Positions 34,445 through 42,103 of a stretch of 64,000 nt of DNA are shown here, one piece after another. A model generated the notes under the pieces. That model was not told where the DNA came from, ran no database searches, and saw only the letters and a list, made by a program, of their open reading frames with translations. The stretch is taken from NCBI RefSeq assembly GCF_006438875.1, contig NZ_RCZH01000004.1, forward strand, positions 1 to 64,000, given 5' to 3'. Source of the stretch: Flavobacterium pectinovorum (GTDB lineage: Bacteria; Bacteroidota; Bacteroidia; Flavobacteriales; Flavobacteriaceae). The position numbers and the translations under genes are program-made. Within the stretch, counting starts at the first letter, position 1; each line of letters starts with the position of its first letter.

Positions 34445-35665
34445 ATGAAAGAAAATATAGAAAAAATACCCAATAAAACCGAATCATCAACACATACTTA
34501 TACTATTAATAACGCTTTAAAATTAAATACAATAAACGAAGGTGAACCAACCGACAACGTTTTGGTTTATGGTACAGATAATGAGGTAAAATCTATTCGT
34601 AGAAGTGAGTTTGAAATTGGCTTAATTAAAATTAAAGGAGAATATTCTAATAATGATGAAGCTTTGCTTAATGGGCTAGTTGATGGTGACATTTATAACT
34701 TACCTTTAAATCTAAGCCAAAACAATGTAGCCCTTTTAGCAGTAGTCAAAGATATATCCCTTGCAATTTTGACTTTAACATGGGCAAATATTGATACAGA
34801 TATTTCTTCTTTTGGAATAAGTGATAAATATGATTTGGTCCAATGGAAAAATTACTTTTCATCGAGATTAAGCTCAGGAGTATTATACAGCTTAGATGTT
34901 ACTGAAAATACTATTAGATTTAAATTCCAAAATTCAGTATCCATAAATCAAGTGAATTTATGGAATATGCGATTGATGGATATAGAATTAGAAAATTTTG
35001 AGCAATTGGACTACTTAGGACTAGATAACAACAACCTAACTAGTTTTAACCCAAGTATTCCTCTGCCTGGTACTTTAACTCATTTAGGTTTAAGTGGAAA
35101 TCAATTAACAGATTTTAGTCCAACATTACCATTGCCTTATAGCTTACAGACATTAGAAATTAGAAATAATCAATTAGTAAATTTTAGTCCAAAGTTACCT
35201 TCTGGTTTGTCAACACTTTGGCTAGACAGCAATAATTTGGAAGAGTTTGCAATTATTAACTCTTTACCGTCCAATCTAAGATTCATTGAATTAGCATATA
35301 ATAAATTATCAAATTTTGATCCAACAATTCCTTGGCCGGAATATTTCGAAAATTTAGGACTAATGGGAAATAACTTAACAAGTTTCAATCCAACATTACC
35401 ATTACCAAATTCTTTATATTTTCTAAATTTAAGTGGTAATAAATTAACGAGTTTTAATCCTGTTTTACCATTACCTACTTCACTACGCGAAATATATATG
35501 TCCACAAATTTAATAACTACTTCAAGTTGGAATAACGACACTGCGTGGATAAGCTCATTAGCAAACAACGGAGTTATTAATGTAATGTCTAATACAGGCA
35601 AAGTTTCAGGAACGGCAACAGAAGCTCTACTTTTAGCAAAATCCTGGACAATTCAAGTATATTAA
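34445..35665 (+). CDS. Leucine-rich-repeat fibre-like protein
   Basis: This protein of 406 residues lacks a signal peptide. Residues ~30-60 ('EPTDNVLVYGTDNEVKSIRRSEFE') resemble the start of the partial gene at 63655 ('EEKVLVRGADQIIKEVDKNSF'), suggesting a shared attachment module. Residues ~170-370 are leucine-rich repeats with period about 22, pattern 'NNxLxSFxPxLPLPxSLxxLxLSGNxLT'. A secretion-signal-less LRR protein inside the fibre operon suggests a particle-borne recognition tip of LRR type, which would be unusual for phage-tail-like particles. Confidence 0.7.
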   Translation: MKENIEKIPNKTESSTHTYTINNALKLNTINEGEPTDNVLVYGTDNEVKSIRRSEFEIGLIKIKGEYSNNDEALLNGLVDGDIYNLPLNLSQNNVALLAVVKDISLAILTLTWANIDTDISSFGISDKYDLVQWKNYFSSRLSSGVLYSLDVTENTIRFKFQNSVSINQVNLWNMRLMDIELENFEQLDYLGLDNNNLTSFNPSIPLPGTLTHLGLSGNQLTDFSPTLPLPYSLQTLEIRNNQLVNFSPKLPSGLSTLWLDSNNLEEFAIINSLPSNLRFIELAYNKLSNFDPTIPWPEYFENLGLMGNNLTSFNPTLPLPNSLYFLNLSGNKLTSFNPVLPLPTSLREIYMSTNLITTSSWNNDTAWISSLANNGVINVMSNTGKVSGTATEALLLAKSWTIQVY

Positions 35666-35740
35666 AAACAAACTCCTTTGAGAATTAATAAAAATTACTA
35701 AGGTTAAAAAAATGAATTTCATAATCAATTCCAATACAAT

Positions 35741-38062
35741 ATGGCAACAAATATCAATACAATTTTGGACTGGTTTAGAACCGGCAAAAAACCATCACAG
35801 GGACAATTCTGGGATTCTTGGCAAAGTTTTTGGCATAAGGACGAAACAATACCTCAAAGCAGTATTAACAATCTGGTAGGTGCGCTTGAAACTAAAGCAG
35901 AGAAATCACAACTTGAGGCTCACAAAGTTGATAAAACAGCACACACCGCTTTGTTTGAAACTAAAGAAGACAAAAACCAAAAAGGTGTTGCCGGAGGATA
36001 CGCTCCATTAAATAGTTTTACAAAATTAGCAAGTCAATATTTAGATATCGTAAATGATTTAATTTCCGGTGGTTCTACTTCGCTTTTAAGTGCAGAACAA
36101 GGTGTGATTCTGCAAAACCAAATTAACAATATAAACACATTCTTAGCTTCAGACAATGTTAATCTGAATACAATTCAGGAAATTGCTGATGCGATTGAAA
36201 CCGTTCAGATTTCATTAAATTCTATTTTGGTAAATGATCTGACTACCGGCGGAACAACCAAAGCATTAACTGCAGAAATGGGAAAACTATTGCAGAATAC
36301 CAAAGTAGATAAATCTACCGGGAAAAGTTTACTTGCAGACATTGAAATTAGTCGTCTTGCAACACTCTTTAATTATGTTCATCCCGCAAATCATCCGCCA
36401 AGTCTTATTACTCAGGATTTAAACAATAGATTTGTAACAGATGCCGAGAAAGCAACCTGGAATGCGAAACAAGCTTATCTTGGATTCACTCCCGAAAATA
36501 CAAGCAATAAAAATGTAGCAAACGGATATGCCGGACTTGGTGTTGATGGAAAACTGATCTCTTCGCAAATTCCTTCAATCACCATAAACGACACTTTTGT
36601 CGTGACTTCAGAAATTGAAATGCTGGCTTTAACTGTAGAAACCGGTGACATAGCAGTAAGACTTGATTTAAATAAGTCTTTTATCTTAAAAGGTAAAAAT
36701 CCAACAGTCGTATCAGATTGGCAAGAATTACTTACGCCAACGAGTGATGTGACAACCGTTTTTGGCCGTAACGGAGCAATTACGGCACAAACAGGAGATT
36801 ATACTGCTGACCAGATTAATGAAACGGCAACAAAGAAATTTCAATCTGCCAATCAACAGGCTTTTAATGATGCAACTTCCAGTATTCAAACGCAATTAAA
36901 TTCGAAAGTATCAAATGCGACCCATACAGGCGATGCAACCGGAGCAACAGCTTTGACCGTAAAAGGAATTAACGGAACTTTGCTTTCAGGTTTAGCAACG
37001 GGTATTTTAAAAAACACAACTGCTACCGGAGTTCCTGTAATTGCAAATGTTCGAACAGATTATGCAGAGCCAACAGCAGCTCTTGCCACGGGTATCTTAA
37101 AAAATACAACTGTTACCGGAGCACATAGTATTGCTGTGGTGAGTGATTTCCCAATATTAAATCAAGATACTACTGGAACGGCGAATAATTCGGTAAATCT
37201 TGGTGGACAGCCATCCGAATATTATGCTCCGGTTAGCTCACCGATATTAAGAGGAACACCACAAGCACCAACAGCTGCTGCAGGATCATTCTCTGATCAA
37301 ATAGCGACAACTGCCTTTGTTGCAATTACAGATTTAGATAATGTAAAGACATCCGGACATCAAACTATAAATGGTAGTAAATGGTTTAATGGTTCGGTAT
37401 TGTTTGATGCCGGAGTTGTCTTTTTAAAGCAACCTTCCGGTTCAGCATATAATACGATAATGACACTACCGGATGGATTATTGTTTAGCCACAATTCTAA
37501 TGGTAATTTTAGCACCGAAGTAAACTCTCATGGTATAAAATTTGGTAAACCAACGATTCAGGCAGAACTAAACATAGATAATCTAACGACTTCCAGAACT
37601 TTTTTAATACCAAACCAATCTGGAACTATGGCATTAAAAGGAGATTTTTTAACAACTCCAGGAAGTACAGCATCTACACCATCGATAATTATTCCAAATG
37701 GACCATTAACTACTTTACCACAAAACGGAGCATTAGAACGCGATCTAAACGGTGTATTATGGGAAACTCATGGCGGATTAAGAGAAAAAATAAACGTTCC
37801 GGACGTTCCGTATAAAAGCATCACAAATCTAAACACATTATTTAGTGGCTACAGACGAAGTTCGGTTAACACTTGCCAAGTAAGTTCTCAAAGTGAATTT
37901 GTTCCTGATACTTCTCCATCATGGGGAATGTTAACAAGTTGCAAAACAGATGATGCCGGAGATTATGGTACTCAAACTTACATTTCGATAGGAACAATAC
38001 CTAATACTTATGTTCGAAATTGCAACAATGGAACATGGTCAGCCTGGGTGAAGTTAAATTAA
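35741..38062 (+). CDS. Long tail fibre protein
   Basis: This fibre has 773 residues. It starts with the anchor shared in the unit ('ILDWFRTGKKPSQGQFWDSWQSFWHK') and has long repetitive shaft segments ('DLISGGSTSLLSAEQGVILQ' and 'DLTTGGTTKALTAEMGKLLQ'; 'LATGILKNTT' twice). The common phage-fibre modules 'VTTVFGRNGAITAQTGDYTADQI' and 'GTPQAPTAAAGSFSDQIATTAFV' follow. The C-terminal ~90 residues ('YRRSSVNTCQVSSQSEF...NGTWSAWVKLN') resemble a pyocin-knob-like tip. It is the last gene before a strong terminator. Confidence 0.85.
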   Translation: MATNINTILDWFRTGKKPSQGQFWDSWQSFWHKDETIPQSSINNLVGALETKAEKSQLEAHKVDKTAHTALFETKEDKNQKGVAGGYAPLNSFTKLASQYLDIVNDLISGGSTSLLSAEQGVILQNQINNINTFLASDNVNLNTIQEIADAIETVQISLNSILVNDLTTGGTTKALTAEMGKLLQNTKVDKSTGKSLLADIEISRLATLFNYVHPANHPPSLITQDLNNRFVTDAEKATWNAKQAYLGFTPENTSNKNVANGYAGLGVDGKLISSQIPSITINDTFVVTSEIEMLALTVETGDIAVRLDLNKSFILKGKNPTVVSDWQELLTPTSDVTTVFGRNGAITAQTGDYTADQINETATKKFQSANQQAFNDATSSIQTQLNSKVSNATHTGDATGATALTVKGINGTLLSGLATGILKNTTATGVPVIANVRTDYAEPTAALATGILKNTTVTGAHSIAVVSDFPILNQDTTGTANNSVNLGGQPSEYYAPVSSPILRGTPQAPTAAAGSFSDQIATTAFVAITDLDNVKTSGHQTINGSKWFNGSVLFDAGVVFLKQPSGSAYNTIMTLPDGLLFSHNSNGNFSTEVNSHGIKFGKPTIQAELNIDNLTTSRTFLIPNQSGTMALKGDFLTTPGSTASTPSIIIPNGPLTTLPQNGALERDLNGVLWETHGGLREKINVPDVPYKSITNLNTLFSGYRRSSVNTCQVSSQSEFVPDTSPSWGMLTSCKTDDAGDYGTQTYISIGTIPNTYVRNCNNGTWSAWVKLN

Positions 38063-38110
38063 GCTTCACATTATAAAATAGATATTTAAAAGCAATATTA
38101 ATCTAAAGCT

Positions 38111-38167
38111 TACGCCAAAATCGATTGAAAAGTAAAATCCCTTTTCTCGATTTTGGCGTATTTTTTT
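38111..38167 (+). terminator. Rho-independent terminator closing the fibre unit
   Basis: Perfect 14-bp arms TACGCCAAAATCGA / TCGATTTTGGCGTA are followed by seven T. It lies 48 bp after the last fibre stop and separates this unit from the next promoter at 38284. Confidence 0.93.
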
Positions 38168-38283
38168 GATACGAAAAATTTGGTTTGATTAATCCCAAAA
38201 AACACTAATTAAGTACCTTTCAAAAAAACACACAAAACAACTATAAACAACTACAAAACAATTAATTAAACAACATTTATTTT

Positions 38284-38350
38284 CTACTGAAACTACTGAA
38301 AACACAACTCCAATTTTTCGTTTTTCAGACACTTCTTCCTTATTTTTACA
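38284..38350 (+). promoter_or_regulatory. Tail-regulon promoter for the hub/spike unit
   Basis: CTACTGAAACTACTGAA is followed by the -7 box TATTTTTA at 38341, 54 bp from CTGA at 38287. Together with the terminator at 38111 it accounts for most of the 423-bp gap 38063-38485. Confidence 0.78.
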
Positions 38351-38485
38351 TACTCTAATTCCAACAATTGGTTTGCCTGAAAGGCGCAAAAAAACTCCTG
38401 CTTTCAAAATATTTCTGAAAGTGGACCGCTCAACTATGTAAATAACTCAAACGATCATATTAACAATTAAAACAATAAACTAATC

Positions 38486-38680
38486 ATGGATTATACACCC
38501 AAAGATTTAGGAGAAACACCTAAAACACCAGACATGAGTAATTTCAAAAATCCTTTAATGCAGGCATCAGAAGGAAGCATTTTTATCGAAAGTTTTAATA
38601 TCTCGCCTTTAAGTGTTTCCGAAAAAAGCGAAAGTCTGACCGAAGCCATTAAAAAAGAAAGCAGAGACAGTAATATGTAA
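38486..38680 (+). CDS. Small tail-locus protein, unknown
   Basis: This hydrophilic protein of 64 residues (MDYTPKDLGETPKTPD...) has no motif that I know. It is the first gene of the hub/spike unit, 60 bp upstream of a chaperone-like gene. Its beginning resembles the 27-residue frame at 31093, which also follows a copy of the tail promoter. It might be a small structural or assembly protein. A role in translation initiation of the unit cannot be excluded. Confidence 0.6.
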   Translation: MDYTPKDLGETPKTPDMSNFKNPLMQASEGSIFIESFNISPLSVSEKSESLTEAIKKESRDSNM

Positions 38681-38738
38681 AGATCTCAAAGCAAAATTCT
38701 GCGGCACAACAAAAAAAAAATCTCAAAAACCCTAAAAA

Positions 38739-39209
38739 ATGTTAGACGAAACAGCCATACAAAACCTAAAAGAAAAATACGGAACCGTATTAAAACTTAC
38801 CTCAGCCGATCAATTAACATCTACTTATTGCAAAAAACCTTCGTTCAATACCTTCTTAAACTATCAAAATTTATACAAGGACAATCCGCATGAAGCGATC
38901 CTTTTTTTATTTAAAGAATGTGTATTGGATCAGGAAAATTATGATGATGAATTCATGCTTTCTGCAGGAAATTCTATTGTAGACATGATCAAAAAAGACA
39001 GCGAATTTGCGATAGATTCAACTCCGCAAAAAGATGAATTCAAAAAGTCGGCAGCCCTTATCAGATCCGCTTTTCAGGTAGATCCTTATAAACTTTCTAT
39101 GGATGAGTTTTACAAACTTCTGGAAGAAGCTCTCTGGTTACAAAAACACAATGAGAAAAGAATGGAAAATACACTTATGACCGCCTTTGCACAAACATTT
39201 TCAAATTAA
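38739..39209 (+). CDS. Tail assembly chaperone-like protein
   Basis: This is a mostly helical, acidic protein of 156 residues. The core 'YCKKPSFNTFLNYQNLYKDNPHEAILFLFKECVL' has the layout of the protein at 51153 ('YFKKPDMSIRSAVLQASKMDEFKALEVLFKNCYLGG'), and both resemble small tail-assembly or chaperone proteins of Bacteroidota phages. The family match is by pattern only. It is placed directly before the hub-region genes, as in other contractile tail loci. Confidence 0.6.
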   Translation: MLDETAIQNLKEKYGTVLKLTSADQLTSTYCKKPSFNTFLNYQNLYKDNPHEAILFLFKECVLDQENYDDEFMLSAGNSIVDMIKKDSEFAIDSTPQKDEFKKSAALIRSAFQVDPYKLSMDEFYKLLEEALWLQKHNEKRMENTLMTAFAQTFSN

Positions 39210-39228
39210 AAACAAAAAATAAATCATT

Positions 39229-39786
39229 ATGAAATTCAATTTTAATGTAAACGAAATTTTAGATACCAAAGATCCTGAATATACTGGTATTAATTATAAC
39301 GAATCTGAATCGAAAGATTTTATCATCGACAAAACCGGAGGCGAATTTAACCTGAGAGTTTTTGCTCCTTTAGTTTTTGAACCTCTTGTAAAAAATGATC
39401 TTAATTTGGCAAGTTTACGAATCGATGCGGTTACTGTAAATCTAAATCGTTCAAAAGTTATCAAAAAAGAAGGAATCGAAGGGAGAGATTCAACCATCAA
39501 AGAACACATTACAAATGGCGATTTTAGCATTTCTATCGAAGGATTAATTGCTAATGAAACTGGGGATGAATATCCAAAAGAAAAACTTTTCCTGTTGAAA
39601 CAATTCTTAAATGCGCCTTATTCTTTAAGAGTGACACACGCCATTTTAAACCGATTTGGTATTTATGAACTCGTAATCGATTCGTACTCAATTCCTTCTA
39701 TTTCCGGAACAAAAAATATTCAAAAATTTACTGCCAGCGCCACGTCAGATGAAACTGTAGAACTAATAATTAGAGACAATGTTTAA
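39229..39786 (+). CDS. DUF6046-like tail protein
   Basis: This protein of 185 residues has no signal peptide. It has an N-terminal extended region and a compact domain with 'LNRSKVIKKEGIEGRDSTIKEHITNGDFSISIEGLI' and 'LLKQFLNAPYSLRVTHAILNRFGIYELVI'. The pattern fits the DUF6046 family of Bacteroidota phage tails, a structural protein close to the baseplate hub. Its stop overlaps the hub gene start by 8 bp, so the two are coupled. Confidence 0.65.
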   Translation: MKFNFNVNEILDTKDPEYTGINYNESESKDFIIDKTGGEFNLRVFAPLVFEPLVKNDLNLASLRIDAVTVNLNRSKVIKKEGIEGRDSTIKEHITNGDFSISIEGLIANETGDEYPKEKLFLLKQFLNAPYSLRVTHAILNRFGIYELVIDSYSIPSISGTKNIQKFTASATSDETVELIIRDNV

Positions 39787-41083
39787 ACTAAATGCGAGAA
39801 TTAAAGTTTACGAAACGATAAAACTTATCCCAACTCCCAAATATTATGAATTTACTTATGTCAAAAATGTCGACATAAACAGTTCGTACAAATCCCTGAC
39901 CGATACGGCAACTCTTGTAATGCCCAAAAAAGTATATACGGATACAAAAGGATTTGACCAGAGCTTATTTGCAAATGCCAGCGGTGATGAAAAAACAATT
40001 CACGACTTTTTTAAACTGGAAAATTATATCGAAATATTCCTGGGTTATGATGGCGATTACAAACCAGCTTTCAGAGGTTATATCACAGGAGTTCAATCAG
40101 ATATAACAACTGCAACTATATCTTGTGAAGACACGATGTATGCTTTTAAAAAAGTAAAAGCGGTAAAAGATGATGATGTTCAAAATAAGAATGACGTTCT
40201 GAATCTTGTCGCAACAAACCCAACAACAAATGTTGAGAATTTTAATCCTAAAACTTTTTTCGAAAAAAGAATTAAAGAACTAAAATTACCTTTTAAAGTA
40301 AATGCTCTTGACGAAGAATTAGGAAATGTATTGGTGAACAGAAACCAAAGTTTGGCGCAGGTTTTTGAAGTTTTAAAAGACAAAGGAATTTACACTTATT
40401 TTAAAACCGAAGAAACTGGTCCCGTACTTACAATTACCAATAATCCGCAGCAACATACTGCAACTGAATTGGGTGGTTTTATAACCCGTAATTTCATTAA
40501 AAGTCCGTTAGCAGGAACACTTGTCAAAAAATTAATTAACCTGGGGCTTAATCTTCTAAGTTCACAACTGGACAAAGCAGGGAAATCAATTTCCGGAAGT
40601 TTCTCCGGAAAAGCGCGTTTTAGATTTCGCTACAATATTATTGAAGACAAATTGGTTGTGGTTAACGAATCTACAAAAAACACCCGCACCAGAGTTGAAA
40701 AATATTTTAAAAACTCAAACACTCCAATTTATATTGAATTGGGTGATCCGAATGGACAATTGACAAAAACCCATGTTTTGCATAATGATACCGATGATTT
40801 ACCAAACGATCCAACTGCTTTCAAAAAAGCAACCACAGAAATAGCTTCCGAATTGTATCAATATGCAGCTTTGAGAGCAATGGAATCTAAACCAAGCGGA
40901 TTTGAAGGTTCTTTTCTAACTTTTGGTGAACCGTTTGTGCGTCCTACAGACAAAGTAATTCTTGAAAACGCTAAGGATAAAGAGAAAAACGGCACTTTTC
41001 AGGTCGAGAAAGTAGAACGAAGTTTTGGCGAAAATGGTTACCGACAAAGGATTTTTATAGGACGAAGAGTAGAAGCAATTTAA
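39779..41083 (+). CDS. Baseplate hub protein (gp27/gpD-like)
   Basis: This protein of 434 residues resembles gpD/gp27-type tail hubs, which trimerise at the base of the tube and carry the spike. The first ~120 residues are a strand-rich barrel ('YVKNVDINSSYKSLTDTATLVMPKK', 'IEIFLGYDGDYKPAFRGYITGVQSDITTATISCEDTMY'). A second segment 'LAQVFEVLKDKGIYTYFKTEETGPVLTITN' is characteristic of phage late-control D-like hubs. The C-terminal region 'SFLTFGEPFVRPTDKVILEN...GTFQVEKVERSFGENGYRQRIFIGRR' is the second barrel. It lies between the DUF6046-like gene and the spike gene. Confidence 0.85.
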   Translation: MFKLNARIKVYETIKLIPTPKYYEFTYVKNVDINSSYKSLTDTATLVMPKKVYTDTKGFDQSLFANASGDEKTIHDFFKLENYIEIFLGYDGDYKPAFRGYITGVQSDITTATISCEDTMYAFKKVKAVKDDDVQNKNDVLNLVATNPTTNVENFNPKTFFEKRIKELKLPFKVNALDEELGNVLVNRNQSLAQVFEVLKDKGIYTYFKTEETGPVLTITNNPQQHTATELGGFITRNFIKSPLAGTLVKKLINLGLNLLSSQLDKAGKSISGSFSGKARFRFRYNIIEDKLVVVNESTKNTRTRVEKYFKNSNTPIYIELGDPNGQLTKTHVLHNDTDDLPNDPTAFKKATTEIASELYQYAALRAMESKPSGFEGSFLTFGEPFVRPTDKVILENAKDKEKNGTFQVEKVERSFGENGYRQRIFIGRRVEAI

Positions 41084-41093
41084 AAAAACAAAA

Positions 41094-42101
41094 ATGGGAA
41101 ATATAACAGATCTAATAAAAGATGTCGCCAATAAAAATCAAATCATTGAAACTTTTGCGGCAAAAGTCATCGAAATAAATAACGAAATAACATCGTTCCA
41201 TAATCCGGAAGATGCATATACCGTAAACATAATGCGAGCCGATGGCGCGATTCTTAAAAACGTAAGATTAAAAGCTTCAATTCTCGATGTAGAACAAGGA
41301 ATTATCACTATTCCTAAAAAAGACAGCTGGGTTTTGGCTACCATTATCGACGGAGTAGAAACAAGAGCGTTTGTTTCTCAATTTTCTGAAGTCGACAGAT
41401 TAATGGGAAGAATACAAGCAGCAAATGACCCAAAGTTATTTTTTGATTATAGCGCCGATGGCAATAAACTACATATTCGTTACATAAAAACGGATACTGT
41501 AACAGAAACTAATGAAACTAAAATTCTTGATGTCGCTAAGATAGAGTTTGACAAAGACAAAAACTTTAAAATTAGCTATTTCGATGAAAAAGAAAACCCA
41601 TTAGCAATTACACATTTTTCAGCTGATAGTCTTAGAACGACTTTTAATTCGATTAAGAATAATGTTGTAACAGAAGGCTCGGTTTTAACAATAACAAAAA
41701 GTGCTACCAATCTAAAATTAAATGATGATAATGGTAAAAAACGAACTAGTTTATTAATAGAGCCAAGTAATATCTCAGCCCGTTTATATAATGACGATGA
41801 AGAGGAAAAGTTATCATTTGAAATGAGCGGTAATGAAAGAGCAGAAATAAAACTTACGGACTCAAACGATACAATTCTATTAGAAAAAAATAGAATCCAA
41901 TTAAAGAAAGATGCTAATAATTTAATTGAACTTTTAGGTCAAAATGGTGTAAATATATTGACATCCGGTAACATTAATTTAAAGGGAGACAATGTAAACA
42001 TAGACGCCAGCTCTAATATAAATATTAAAGCAAATATGGCCATAAAAGTAGAAGCAGTACAAGATACAACCATAAAAGGAGCAAACGTATTAATAAATTA
42101 A
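41094..42101 (+). CDS. Baseplate spike protein (gpV/gp5-like)
   Basis: This spike has 335 residues. The N-terminal OB-fold-like region (~15-100) carries 'ILDVEQGIITIPKKDSWVLATIIDGVETRAFVSQFSEV'. The C-terminal ~80 residues form a repetitive beta-helix needle: 'NIELLGQNGVNILTSGNINLKGDNVNIDASSNINIKANMAIKVEAVQDTTIKGANV' in short (see 'GNINLKGDNVNIDASSNI'). This is the form of gpV/VgrG-like spikes. It is immediately followed, 2 bp later, by the PAAR-like gene, which would cap it. Confidence 0.88.
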   Translation: MGNITDLIKDVANKNQIIETFAAKVIEINNEITSFHNPEDAYTVNIMRADGAILKNVRLKASILDVEQGIITIPKKDSWVLATIIDGVETRAFVSQFSEVDRLMGRIQAANDPKLFFDYSADGNKLHIRYIKTDTVTETNETKILDVAKIEFDKDKNFKISYFDEKENPLAITHFSADSLRTTFNSIKNNVVTEGSVLTITKSATNLKLNDDNGKKRTSLLIEPSNISARLYNDDEEEKLSFEMSGNERAEIKLTDSNDTILLEKNRIQLKKDANNLIELLGQNGVNILTSGNINLKGDNVNIDASSNINIKANMAIKVEAVQDTTIKGANVLIN

Positions 42102-42103
42102 TT

